DNA of 54,754 bases from Bacteroidota bacterium (GCA_947496065.1 CANMBF010000017.1:1-54754), one strand, 5' to 3'; positions 43,040-51,433 are shown, numbered from the stretch's first letter. Notes: a model not told the origin generated them from the sequence alone. Made by a program: numbers and translations.

Positions 43040-45184
43040 ATGAAAAAAATATACGCTTTATTACTTTCTGCAACTGTATTATTCTCTAATGCAGTAAAAG
43101 CAGACGAAGGCATGTGGTTATTATCTTTATTAGAAAAGATGAACTACAAGGAAATGCAGTCAAAAGGGTTAAGATTAACCCCCGAACAATTATACAGTAT
43201 CAATAATTCAAGCTTAAAAGATGGTATTGGTTGGTTTTCTAATGGTTGTACCTCTGAATTAGTATCTGACAAGGGTTTGGTTTTTACCAATCACCACTGC
43301 GGTTACGATGCAATTGCTACCCTAAGCACCCCCCAAGACAATATACTTGACAATGGTTTTTGGGCCAAATCAATGGCCGAAGAAAGACCAGCACCAGGTG
43401 TTACTTTCGCGCTTGTAAACAGAATTGATGATATTACCAACGAAGTATTCGATTCAATTAAAGGCATGGATGTAAAACAAAGAAGCACCAACTTGGCACG
43501 GATTTTTAAAAATATTTCTGAAAGAGCTTCTAAAGGAACCCACTACGAAGCACAATGCAGAGAAATGTTCAAAGGCAATGCTTACTACTTATTTATCTTC
43601 GAAAAATTTACCGACGTAAGATTGGTTGGAACGCCTCCACAAAACATTGGTAAATTTGGTGGCGAAACCGATAATTGGATGTGGCCACGTCATACTGGCG
43701 ACTTTAGTGTATTCAGAGTATATGCCAATAAAGAAAATAAACCATCAAAATTCAATGCGGAAAATGTGCCATATACCCCTAAAAAACACATACAAGTAAC
43801 AACAGCGGGTGTTAAAAAAGGCGATTATGCCATGATCATGGGTTTCCCAGGTAGAACCAACCGTTATGAGTTTTCACAAGGTGTGCAAATTGCCACCGAT
43901 ATTGTTGACCCTGCCATCGTAAAATTAAGAGATATTAAATTAAATTCTTGGATTGTTGAAATGGATAAAAGTGTTGATATTCGCTTGAAATTATCTTCTG
44001 ACAAAGCAAGTATCGCCAACTATTGGAAATTCTATAGAGGTGAAAGCGAACAATTGAAAAACAATAAAGTATTTGATATTAAAAAAACACAAGAAACGGC
44101 TTTTGCTAAATGGGCTGCTAGCAACCCTGAATTCAAAGAGGTATTGCCTTCAGTTGAAAAAGTATTCGCTGCCTACAAACCTTATGCAGCGCAAAGAACC
44201 TTCTTAATTGAAGGTATCTTATCGCCTTTCGCAGCAAAGTTTGCAAACATGGGCATGATGTTAGAGCCTAGTTTATTGAAAAATGATTCAGCAGCTATTG
44301 CAAACATGGCAAAGAATGTTTTGGAAGCCATGGAAGAAATGCCATATGATATGCAAATTGTGCGTGCTGATAAAAGAATTTTCGATAGCTCTTTGGTATA
44401 CTACTACCAATCGGTTTCTGCCGAAATGCAGCCAAAGTTAATGAAAGATATCATTGCAAAATATGATGCTTCAAATCCTGTTAATGCCATAAAATTATAT
44501 ACCAATTATGTATTTGGTGCAAGTATTTTCACGGATAAAAATATGGCCAAAGCTTGGCTGCAAAACCCACGTTTAAGCATCCTTCAAAACGATCCTCTGT
44601 ATTTGCATTTAAAGGCATTTAAAGACCATTACAACGCGAACTTTAAGCCAAAGGTAGATGAGTTCAACGCACAGATAGTAGAATTAGGTAGACTTTATAT
44701 TAAAGGTTTAATGTTAATGAATCCTAAAACGAAGTACTATCCAGATGCTAATTCATCCATCCGTTTAACTTATGGTCAAGTAGAATCTTACATGAAATTT
44801 CCAATGATTACTTATTTAGATGAAGTAGTTCTTAAAAATGAAATTAATAAAGGTAACATCGAATTCGATGTTCCAACTAAATTAATTGATTTACAAAAGG
44901 CCAAAGATTATGGTAACTATGCTGATAAAACAGGCAAATTACCAGTTTGTTTCTTAACCAATAATGATATTACTGGTGGTAATAGCGGCAGTGGAGTATT
45001 AGATGGTCAAGGACGTTTAATTGGCTTGGCTTTCGATGGTAACTGGGAAGCAATGAGTGGCAATATCAGCTACGACAAAGCAAAGCAAAGAACCATTTGT
45101 TTAGATGTACGCTATTTATTATGGCTCATCGAGAAATTTGGCGGAGCCACCAATATAATCGAAGAGTTAAAATTAGTGAAGTAA
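43040..45184 (+). CDS. S46 family dipeptidyl-peptidase (DPP7-like)
   Basis: A 714-residue exported peptidase with a signal (MKKIYALLLSATVLFSNAVKADEGMW). The catalytic His is in FTNHHCGYDAIATL (H85 by DPP11 numbering), Asp in the region PRHTGDFSVFRVYA, and Ser in GGNSGSGVLDGQ. Eighteen residues after that Ser the residue is Gly (FDGNWEAMSGN); in Porphyromonas DPP7 this position is Gly and in DPP11 it is Arg, so hydrophobic rather than acidic penultimate residues are expected. S46 peptidases take dipeptides from extracellular peptides, suiting a protein-feeding Bacteroidota. It has a clear hairpin terminator. Confidence 0.95.
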   Translation: MKKIYALLLSATVLFSNAVKADEGMWLLSLLEKMNYKEMQSKGLRLTPEQLYSINNSSLKDGIGWFSNGCTSELVSDKGLVFTNHHCGYDAIATLSTPQDNILDNGFWAKSMAEERPAPGVTFALVNRIDDITNEVFDSIKGMDVKQRSTNLARIFKNISERASKGTHYEAQCREMFKGNAYYLFIFEKFTDVRLVGTPPQNIGKFGGETDNWMWPRHTGDFSVFRVYANKENKPSKFNAENVPYTPKKHIQVTTAGVKKGDYAMIMGFPGRTNRYEFSQGVQIATDIVDPAIVKLRDIKLNSWIVEMDKSVDIRLKLSSDKASIANYWKFYRGESEQLKNNKVFDIKKTQETAFAKWAASNPEFKEVLPSVEKVFAAYKPYAAQRTFLIEGILSPFAAKFANMGMMLEPSLLKNDSAAIANMAKNVLEAMEEMPYDMQIVRADKRIFDSSLVYYYQSVSAEMQPKLMKDIIAKYDASNPVNAIKLYTNYVFGASIFTDKNMAKAWLQNPRLSILQNDPLYLHLKAFKDHYNANFKPKVDEFNAQIVELGRLYIKGLMLMNPKTKYYPDANSSIRLTYGQVESYMKFPMITYLDEVVLKNEINKGNIEFDVPTKLIDLQKAKDYGNYADKTGKLPVCFLTNNDITGGNSGSGVLDGQGRLIGLAFDGNWEAMSGNISYDKAKQRTICLDVRYLLWLIEKFGGATNIIEELKLVK

Positions 45185-45205
45185 CTTGTTTCCAAAGCAT
45201 AAAAG

Positions 45206-45232
45206 AAACCCCGGCCTAGGTCGGGGTTTTTT
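45206..45232 (+). terminator. terminator of the S46 peptidase gene
   Basis: AAACCCCG and CGGGGTTT pair around an 8-base loop and are followed by T, 21 bases after the stop codon. Confidence 0.92.
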
Positions 45233-45233
45233 G

Positions 45234-45265
45234 TTCCCGTTCAGATATAAAAAATTCCCGTTCAG
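45234..45265 (+). promoter_or_regulatory. direct repeat with 21-bp period, LytTR-operator-like
   Basis: TTCCCGTTCAG occurs twice, at 45234-45244 and 45255-45265. The repeat starts are exactly 21 bases apart, two helical turns. The core CCCGTTCAG matches the LytTR site pattern [TA][AC][CA]GTTN[AG][TG] at eight of nine positions, and LytTR sites are pairs of direct repeats with this spacing. It lies about 90 bases upstream of the small membrane protein at 45353. No LytTR regulator is in the window. Confidence 0.5.
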
Positions 45266-45352
45266 CTTTTTTCAACTATGATTTTATATTAAAGTCATTT
45301 AGTATTGTATGTAACTATATAAAATATTTATTAATTCTTAATTTATTTAACC

Positions 45353-45610
45353 ATGGCACTACAAGAAAAAAACAACGACATCGTAGGATTTTCCGCACTT
45401 ATCTGCTTGGTTTTAGTTGGTTTTAAACTCGCTGGGAGCATTATTGCAGTGAATTGGTCGTGGTGGTGGGTTTTTTCTCCGATTTGGATTTATGCAATAT
45501 TAAGTGTTGTTTTTTATGCACTAGCTGCATTCCATAAGTTCAATAAGCAGATTTCGACTCCACCGACTAGAATTGATCACAACGCACTTGATTTAAGTAA
45601 AAGGCCATAA
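45353..45610 (+). CDS. small two-helix membrane protein
   Basis: The 85-residue product has two hydrophobic segments (about residues 12-32 and 40-61) separated by a Trp-rich turn (VNWSWWWVF), with a charged, proline-containing C-terminus. I do not recognise a named family. A frameshifted paralog follows 165 bases downstream. The LytTR-like direct repeat upstream suggests regulated expression. Function unknown; small two-helix membrane proteins are often sensors or accessory subunits. Confidence 0.55.
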   Translation: MALQEKNNDIVGFSALICLVLVGFKLAGSIIAVNWSWWWVFSPIWIYAILSVVFYALAAFHKFNKQISTPPTRIDHNALDLSKRP

Positions 45611-45652
45611 TCTACTTATTTTAAACCATAAGTTATACATTGAAAATATTTA

Positions 45653-45675
45653 AATCTCATAAATGAGGTTTTTTT
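45653..45675 (+). terminator. short terminator of the first small membrane gene
   Basis: AATCTCA and TGAGGTT pair (one T-G wobble) around a four-base loop, with a T run after. Small stem, but the T tract supports it. Confidence 0.55.
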
Positions 45676-45775
45676 ATGCCTTTTTAGCATGGTATTCATC
45701 CCATTCGGGAATTTTGTTATGAATAAATTCGTTGAAACACAAATTATGGCATTTTACTTACACTTTTAAACTTAC

Positions 45776-45969
45776 ATGATTAATAATAAGCAAAACAAAG
45801 AAACACCCGGATTGGTATTTATGTTGTTTCTCGTTCTTATTGGGTTTAAATGTCTGGCATTGTCATTTCAGAAAATTGGCTGTGGTGGGCTGTGGCAATT
45901 TCCCTCTTTATTTACCTTGTCTATAATTTCACTGCAATCAATCAAAAGGCAGCACAAAGAACGCATTAA
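45776..45969 (+). pseudogene. frameshifted paralog of the small two-helix membrane protein
   Basis: The zero frame from ATG 45776 reads MINNKQNKETPGLVFMLF, then LVLIGFK, and drifts into a cysteine-rich, less membrane-like sequence. At AAA (45848-45850) a -1 shift gives GFK-MSGIVISENWLWWAV and continues to TAA at 45967-45969. That sequence lines up without gaps with GFK-LAGSIIAVNWSWWWVF of the gene at 45353. So the gene is a 64-residue paralog with one base missing near 45848-45850, or it uses a frameshift. The ATG at 45850-45852 could also restart translation of the second half. Confidence 0.6.
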
Positions 45970-46018
45970 AAACGACTAGTGACCGCTAAGTGATTGATAA
46001 TTAAAGCTAACAAAAAAT

Positions 46019-46041
46019 TGACAATTTTATGATGATTGTCA
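46019..46041. promoter_or_regulatory. palindromic operator candidate upstream of the 46144 operon
   Basis: TGACAAT (46019-46025) and ATTGTCA (46035-46041) form a perfect inverted repeat with a 9-base spacer, 10 bases upstream of the -33 box. The size suits a homodimeric regulator; the family is not clear. Confidence 0.45.
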
Positions 46042-46051
46042 TAACAAATGT

Positions 46052-46084
46052 TTTGTATGTTTTGAGTTTTTTTAGTTATATTTG
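46052..46084 (+). promoter_or_regulatory. promoter of the 46144-48472 operon
   Basis: TTTG (46052-46055), a 21-base spacer and TATATTTG (46077-46084) fit the Bacteroidota consensus. The first start codon lies 59 bases downstream. Confidence 0.6.
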
Positions 46085-46143
46085 TAATTGTTAAATTTAT
46101 TTGTAAAACAGCACCTAAAACGTATTTAAATTAACCATTCTGA

Positions 46144-46518
46144 ATGAAAAAGGGCTATCTAATTGGTGTACTATTTTTTTTATTACTTACTTTTCAAAGT
46201 TGCTATAAAGACAAAGCAGAAAAATTGTACCCAAGCGTTGCTGCGTGCGATACTGCAAATATTACATACACCAATAATGTAAAATCAATATTGGATGCCA
46301 ACTGCGTGAATGCAGGTTGTCATAACACGAGCAATCCTAGTGGAGGTTATTTGTTAGATAATTACAATAACACACTACTAACAATTCCAAGTAATAAATT
46401 AATTAACGCGCTCAAATATACAAGTGGTGGTAGTAAAAATATGCCACCTGCTGGTAAAATTAGCGATTGTGAAATCAATAAAATACAAGCTTGGCTGAAC
46501 CAAGGCGCCAAAAATTAA
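46144..46518 (+). CDS. c-type-cytochrome-like lipoprotein with CX4CH motif
   Basis: The 124-residue product has a lipoprotein-like signal ending FQSC (Cys20) and a small domain with CVNAGCH (Cys54, Cys59, His60). This is a CX4CH variant of the c-type haem-binding motif, with a possible distal ligand at Met100 in KNMPPAGKIS. Bacteroidota proteins of this type are usually annotated as cytochrome c or planctomycete-type cytochrome. Haem attachment by the standard system needs CX2CH, so binding is inferred and not certain. It is the first gene of a four-gene operon, with the OB-fold gene starting four bases after its stop. Confidence 0.75.
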   Translation: MKKGYLIGVLFFLLLTFQSCYKDKAEKLYPSVAACDTANITYTNNVKSILDANCVNAGCHNTSNPSGGYLLDNYNNTLLTIPSNKLINALKYTSGGSKNMPPAGKISDCEINKIQAWLNQGAKN

Positions 46519-46522
46519 AGCC

Positions 46523-46948
46523 ATGAAAAAAAAATTAGCCATTGTGCTCTCTCTTCTTATCATTTTAGGAATCGGAGCCCTTATTTATCTTAAATATGCC
46601 TACTTCACTGACAGGCATAATGACCCACTCCAATCGGAAGATAAGATCTATATAACTGCTCCTCAATTGTTTGCTTTGTATAGTCAATTTGAAGACAGTG
46701 CCAATCACCAATACAATGACAGTGTTATTAGCGTCACAGGCGCCATTCAAAGCATTGAATTAAATGGAGACCGATATACTGTTGCGCTTAATTCAAATGA
46801 TAGCAACGGTGCAGTTCTATGCGAAATGGATATGCTAGAAAACGAGAAAATAAAAAAACTTAAAAATGGGCAACAAATAAATTTGGTTGGCTATTGTAAT
46901 GGTATCCTTCTAGATGTTCAACTCGACCGCTGTAAATTGGCAAAGTAA
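46523..46948 (+). CDS. membrane-anchored OB-fold (tRNA_anti-like) protein
   Basis: The 141-residue product has one N-terminal membrane segment (LAIVLSLLIILGIGALIYL) and then a domain that looks like the tRNA_anti-like OB-fold: VISVTGAIQSIELNGDRYTVAL, VLCEMDM and QQINLVGYCNG. Exported OB-fold proteins of this kind are found near YceI and DUF5777 genes in Bacteroidota. Binding partner unknown. It is four bases downstream of the cytochrome-like gene and 37 bases upstream of the YceI gene. Confidence 0.75.
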   Translation: MKKKLAIVLSLLIILGIGALIYLKYAYFTDRHNDPLQSEDKIYITAPQLFALYSQFEDSANHQYNDSVISVTGAIQSIELNGDRYTVALNSNDSNGAVLCEMDMLENEKIKKLKNGQQINLVGYCNGILLDVQLDRCKLAK

Positions 46949-46985
46949 TTGTAGTAGTATCTAACATAATAAAATAACTAATCAT

Positions 46986-47534
46986 ATGAAAAGTAAAATA
47001 TTTTTAACTCTCTTAATGGCCTTCACTATATTAAATTTAAAGGCACAGCTATACATAACTAAAACTGGGCTGGTGAAATTCTTTTCTCACACAACACTCG
47101 AAGATATTAAAGCAGAAAATAGAAAAGTAGTGAGTGTGCTCGATAGTAAAACAGGTGTTATGGAATTCACCATGTTGATGAAAGGTTTTGATTTCCCCAA
47201 CCAATTAATGGAAGATCACTTTAATGAAAGTTTTGCCGAGAGCAGTAAATTTCCGAAAGCGGGTTTCAAAGGCACCATTACCGATATCTCTAAAGTTAAT
47301 TTTTCTAAAGATGGCACTTACACCGTTAATTATACCGGAAAAATGACATTGAAAGATGTTACAAAAGATATTTCTGGAATTGCCACCTTCGTTATTAAAG
47401 GAGATAATGCGACTGCTACTTCAAAGATTAAAATCAAACCGACCGATTACAATTTTAAAATCCCTACAACAGCAGTCGCAAGAATTTCTGACCAAATGGA
47501 TATAGACATCATCATGGATTATAAGAAAAAATGA
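46986..47534 (+). CDS. YceI family protein
   Basis: The 182-residue protein has a signal (MKSKIFLTLLMAFTILNLKAQ) and a YceI-type lipocalin-like barrel: FFSHTTLEDIKAENR, KGFDFPNQLMEDHFNESF and FKGTITDISKVNFS. YceI proteins bind isoprenoid or other lipid chains in the periplasm. It shares a four-base overlap (ATGA) with the DUF5777 gene and follows the OB-fold gene. The layout suggests a periplasmic lipid- or redox-linked module. Confidence 0.9.
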   Translation: MKSKIFLTLLMAFTILNLKAQLYITKTGLVKFFSHTTLEDIKAENRKVVSVLDSKTGVMEFTMLMKGFDFPNQLMEDHFNESFAESSKFPKAGFKGTITDISKVNFSKDGTYTVNYTGKMTLKDVTKDISGIATFVIKGDNATATSKIKIKPTDYNFKIPTTAVARISDQMDIDIIMDYKKK

Positions 47535-48472
47535 GACTAGCCACTACCGTATTACTTTGTTTTTTTTGGGCCAAAGCCATGGCGCAAACAGACAGCACCA
47601 AATTGATGCCCGTTCAGATTTCTGATATCCCCGGCTATCAAGCAGATACTTCTAAAAGTTTGCTCGATGGATTGACCTTGGATGAAGGTCCAGATTTTGA
47701 ATCTAACACCTTTAAAGGTACAAGAGTTATTAACTCACAAAGCATCGAAATGTTGGGCAAAGCCAATATGGATTACCGCATTTCGCATCGCTTTGGAACA
47801 CTCAATACGGGGGCATATAATTTGTATGGTCTAGACCAAGCTTACCAAAGAATGAGTTTTACCTTTGGATTGTCTGATTTATTGAATATTGAAGTGGGCA
47901 GAAGTTCAGTTAACAAGGTATACGATGCAACAGTAAAATATAAAATGATGCGGCAAGCAAAAGGCGATAAAAAACGCCCATTTAGCATTGTTTATGTTGG
48001 CAATATGGCCATTCAAACCCTTAAAAACACCAATCCGAGTTTCGATCCTTATTATTTTACACACCGTTTGTATTATACCCACCAATTATTAGTGGCCAAA
48101 AAATTCAATGAAAAATTATCAATTCAATTAATGCCAACAATTGTTCACCGCAATTTTATTGATTCAATGAAATACAAAAACACAGTACTGAGCATGGGGA
48201 TTGCGGGTCGCTATAAATTAACAAGAAAATTAGCATTGACAGGTGAATACTTTTATGTTTTACCAAATCAAATTTCACCTTACTTATACCACAACTCATT
48301 ATCTTTTGGTTTTGATATCGAAACAGGTGGACACGTGTTTCAATTACATTTCACGAATAGTACTGGCATGAATGAAAAAGGATTTATAGCCGAAACAACC
48401 AATAGTTGGGCAAAAGGTCAAGTGCATTTTGGATTTAATATTTCTAGAGTCTTCTACATCGGAAGAAACTAA
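47531..48472 (+). CDS. DUF5777 family beta-barrel protein
   Basis: A 313-residue exported protein with a signal (MRLATTVLLCFFWAKAMAQ). The mature part has many short amphipathic strands (FKGTRVINSQSIEMLGKAN, YRISHRFGTLN, FGLSDLLNIEVGRSS), and the family (DUF5777) is predicted to be an outer-membrane barrel. It is the last gene of the 46144 operon and starts inside the YceI stop. A role as an outer-membrane partner of the periplasmic proteins upstream is inference. Confidence 0.8.
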   Translation: MRLATTVLLCFFWAKAMAQTDSTKLMPVQISDIPGYQADTSKSLLDGLTLDEGPDFESNTFKGTRVINSQSIEMLGKANMDYRISHRFGTLNTGAYNLYGLDQAYQRMSFTFGLSDLLNIEVGRSSVNKVYDATVKYKMMRQAKGDKKRPFSIVYVGNMAIQTLKNTNPSFDPYYFTHRLYYTHQLLVAKKFNEKLSIQLMPTIVHRNFIDSMKYKNTVLSMGIAGRYKLTRKLALTGEYFYVLPNQISPYLYHNSLSFGFDIETGGHVFQLHFTNSTGMNEKGFIAETTNSWAKGQVHFGFNISRVFYIGRN

Positions 48473-48564
48473 TAATAGAGGGCTGTTTCATTTATAGTAC
48501 AGCCAAGGTTTTCTGTTCAAAAAACCTTTTCCATCTTCCATTTAATCAACTTACTTTTGATGGT

Positions 48565-49569
48565 ATGAAAAGCATGTCATTTAAAACAGTTGCATTAAGC
48601 ATATTGCTTTGCGCCTGCGTTCCACAAAGAAAATTGGATGATTTACAATTAAAATTGGATGCTTGCCAAAAGTCAAAATCGGAGTGTGATAATAATTTAA
48701 CCAACGCACAAACCAATCTTAGCAATTGCAATGATATCAATAGCAAATTAAAGGTTAAAGTTGTTGAGTTAAGAACGGATTCTTTGGAGTGTTTTACCGA
48801 ACTCGAAAAAACAAAATTACTCTATGCGCAATCAGATGCTCTTTCTCAAAAAATCATTAATAATAACCGTTATGAAAACGAAAAATTGTCGACCGATTTA
48901 AATGCAAAGAACGAATCACTTAAACAAAAGGAAATGGAGCTAAATGATAAGGAAGCAAAATTAATGGAGTCGCAAAATAAGAACCGCGACCTAAGTGCCA
49001 ACCTTTCACTAGCTGCCGAAAATTTGAAGAAGAGAGAAGCACGTGTGGCTGAGTTAGAATCTATCTTAAGAGCAAAAGACAGCGCAGTATTAGCATTGAA
49101 ATTAAAAATTCAAAAAGCTTTATTGGGATTTCAAAACCAAGGTTTAACCGTTGAAACGCGCAATGGTAAAGTATACGTAAGCATGGATGAAAAACTATTG
49201 TTCAATTCAGGCAGTACCACAGTCGACCCAAAAGGTGTAAGTGCTTTATTAGAATTGGCAAAAGCATTGAATCAAAATGGCGATGTAAGTATTTTGGTCG
49301 AGGGTCACACCGATAACGTGCCAATGAAAGGCAATCCAAATATCAAAGATAATTTAGACTTAAGTGTTTTGAGAGCGACAGCCATTACCCGTATTTTAAC
49401 AAGTCAAGGTGCTGTTGATGCCAGAAGAATTACATCTGCAGGTAGAGGCGAACATTTTCCAATCGATACCGCCAACACATCTGAAGCCAGAGCAAAAAAC
49501 AGAAGAACGGAAATTATCTTGACGCCTAAATTAGATGAACTATTGTCTATTCTTGGTGGCAATAATTAA
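48565..49569 (+). CDS. OmpA-family lipoprotein with coiled-coil stalk
   Basis: The 334-residue protein has a lipoprotein signal (ALSILLCACVPQ, Cys near residue 15), a long coiled-coil region rich in Lys, Glu and Asn (about 20-180) and a C-terminal OmpA-like peptidoglycan-binding domain: LLFNSGSTTVDPKG, LVEGHTDNVPM (conserved Asp) and EARAKNRRTEIIL (conserved Arg). It likely links the outer membrane to the cell wall. An ATG nine bases downstream (48574) is an alternative start. It stands alone between the DUF5777 operon and rlmH. Confidence 0.93.
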   Translation: MKSMSFKTVALSILLCACVPQRKLDDLQLKLDACQKSKSECDNNLTNAQTNLSNCNDINSKLKVKVVELRTDSLECFTELEKTKLLYAQSDALSQKIINNNRYENEKLSTDLNAKNESLKQKEMELNDKEAKLMESQNKNRDLSANLSLAAENLKKREARVAELESILRAKDSAVLALKLKIQKALLGFQNQGLTVETRNGKVYVSMDEKLLFNSGSTTVDPKGVSALLELAKALNQNGDVSILVEGHTDNVPMKGNPNIKDNLDLSVLRATAITRILTSQGAVDARRITSAGRGEHFPIDTANTSEARAKNRRTEIILTPKLDELLSILGGNN

Positions 49570-49647
49570 TAGTAAGTTTTTGGTTAATAAGGAGCGCGTG
49601 TGAATGAATTCCCTAATTCCTAATTCCTATTTTCTAATCCCTAAATT
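49566..49647. repeat. degenerate inverted repeat at a gene end, copy C
   Basis: The gap between the OmpA gene and rlmH holds TTAATAGTAAG, TTTTTGGTTAATAAGGAG and on the right TTCCCTAATTCCTAATTCC, similar in arrangement to copies A (3650-3793) and B (10691-10754). This copy pairs less well. Confidence 0.4.
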
Positions 49648-50115
49648 ATGCTGAGCATTACCATTATTAGTATTGGAAAAACCAACGAGGCCTATGTAAA
49701 ACAAGGCATAGAAAAGTATTCTACTTTATTATTAAAGCACTGTAAGGTCGATTGGATAGAATTGCCGGATGTTAAAAATAGCAATAAACTGCCAATTGAT
49801 AAATTAAAAGAAGCAGAGGCCGAATTGATCAGTACAGCATTACCTCCTAAAGCCGCACTTATTTTTTTAGATGAAATTGGTAAACAAATGAACTCAACCG
49901 ATTTTGCAAATTATATGAATCGCAAAACCACTGAGTATTCAAAATTAGTATTTGTTATCGGGGGTTCTTATGGTTTACATAATTCAATAAAACAAAAAGG
50001 AGAGAGCATCGCCTTGTCGGCTATGACCTTCAATCACCAAATGGTGCGCGTGATTTTGGCAGAACAAATTTTCAGGGCCTTTACCATTACAAAAAACACA
50101 GGGTACCACCATTAA
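49648..50115 (+). CDS. rlmH: 23S rRNA (pseudouridine-1915 N3) methyltransferase
   Basis: RlmH methylates pseudouridine 1915 in helix 69 of 23S rRNA. The 155-residue length is standard, and the SPOUT motifs are clear: ISIGKTNEAYVKQGIEKY at the start, LDEIGKQMNSTDFA, FVIGGSYGLHNSIK and FNHQMVRVILAEQIFRA. The usual ending (PYHH) here reads NTGYHH. The secreted hypothetical gene follows after 32 bases, so the two may be co-transcribed. Confidence 0.97.
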   Translation: MLSITIISIGKTNEAYVKQGIEKYSTLLLKHCKVDWIELPDVKNSNKLPIDKLKEAEAELISTALPPKAALIFLDEIGKQMNSTDFANYMNRKTTEYSKLVFVIGGSYGLHNSIKQKGESIALSAMTFNHQMVRVILAEQIFRAFTITKNTGYHH

Positions 50116-50147
50116 TTTGGTATTACCTTTGCAATTGACATAACATT

Positions 50148-50633
50148 ATGAAACGCCTTTCATTAATACTAACTATTTTATTGGTACTAGGTTTAAGTGC
50201 CTTTACTAGCAATAAAAACATTGCAGATTTTAAATTAATAAGTGCAACCAAAATGGTAAGAATGGGTGGTGCTGCCGGTAGTCCTATTGTAACAGAATTT
50301 AATGTTACACTCAAAGCACAAAGGAGTTTTACGGTTACTTGCGATTCTGCTTTTGGCGAAGGTCGTATGGATCGACTCACCATTAAATGCGATACATCAA
50401 ACAATTTGCAAATGAAAAAAATCAGAAAAGGACAGCTCATTCACCTAAGATTCTCCATTATGCAAGCCGGCGACAATGGTAATAACAATACTGGATTTCA
50501 ATTTAGTAGCAGTCCGACAGCAAAGGTTCCAATGAATTCAAAAACAGGAGTGGTATTACGTTACTATGCAAGTCAGAAAAAATATTTTAATATCACTTTT
50601 GTCAACACACAATTGCCAGTCTATGCACCATAA
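50148..50633 (+). CDS. hypothetical exported protein
   Basis: The 161-residue product has a signal (MKRLSLILTILLVLGLSAFTS) and a mature part with alternating beta-type patterns. I do not recognise the family. It sits between rlmH and the TIGR02757 gene, eight bases upstream of the latter, and is probably translated with it. Confidence 0.6.
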   Translation: MKRLSLILTILLVLGLSAFTSNKNIADFKLISATKMVRMGGAAGSPIVTEFNVTLKAQRSFTVTCDSAFGEGRMDRLTIKCDTSNNLQMKKIRKGQLIHLRFSIMQAGDNGNNNTGFQFSSSPTAKVPMNSKTGVVLRYYASQKKYFNITFVNTQLPVYAP

Positions 50634-50641
50634 GCATTAAT

Positions 50642-51433
50642 ATGGCGATGCATACTAAAGCTAGTGTTGCAATTCAACAAAAGCTCGATCATTTTTATTT
50701 AGAATACAACCAACTGGGTTTTATTCAGAACGACCCTGTTCAGATACCGCACCTATTTACTAAAAAGCAAGACATAGAAATCATGGGTTTCTTGGCCGCT
50801 GTATTGGCCTGGGGGCAACGCATCACCATTATCAATAATTGTAAAAAATTAATTCAAATAATGGATGGTGCACCACACGATTTCATTTTACACCACCAAG
50901 CGATTGATTTAAAACGCTGTGAGCAATTTGTGCACCGCACGTTTAATGATACCGACTTATTGTCATTCATCGCTTTTCTCAAAACCATCTATACCCAATA
51001 CGATTCTTTAGAACCCGCATTTGCCAATCACTTAAGCGCAAGAGACAAGACGGTTGAAAAGGCTTTGAATGGCTTTAGAAATTTGTACGAAAATTCAGAT
51101 GCCTTTGTACCCCGAACCACAAAGCACATTGCGCATCCTGCGGCGGGCAGTGCATGCAAAAGAATCAATATGTTTTTGCGTTGGATGGTAAGAGACGATA
51201 GGCGAGGCGTAGACTTCGGAATTTGGAAAAATATTCAACCCCATCAACTTATCTGCCCTTTAGATTTACATGTCATAAGGGTTGCCACAGAATTGGGACT
51301 GCTAAAAAATCCGAAAAGCGATTGGAAAACGGCCATTCAACTCACCAATAAGCTAAGGGCATTCGATGCGAATGATCCGGTGAAATATGACTTTGCCTTG
51401 TTCGGCATGGGGGTCAACAAAGCAGATTTTTAA
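50642..51433 (+). CDS. TIGR02757 family protein (DUF2400)
   Basis: The 263-residue product matches the uncharacterised TIGR02757 family of Bacteroidota and related bacteria: IMGFLAAVLAWGQRITIINNC, KRINMFLRWMVRDDRRGVD, LICPLDLHVIRVATELGL and the ending FALFGMGVN. Helix-hairpin-helix-like patterns suggest nucleic acid binding, but no activity is established. It is the last gene of the rlmH run. Confidence 0.88.
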   Translation: MAMHTKASVAIQQKLDHFYLEYNQLGFIQNDPVQIPHLFTKKQDIEIMGFLAAVLAWGQRITIINNCKKLIQIMDGAPHDFILHHQAIDLKRCEQFVHRTFNDTDLLSFIAFLKTIYTQYDSLEPAFANHLSARDKTVEKALNGFRNLYENSDAFVPRTTKHIAHPAAGSACKRINMFLRWMVRDDRRGVDFGIWKNIQPHQLICPLDLHVIRVATELGLLKNPKSDWKTAIQLTNKLRAFDANDPVKYDFALFGMGVNKADF

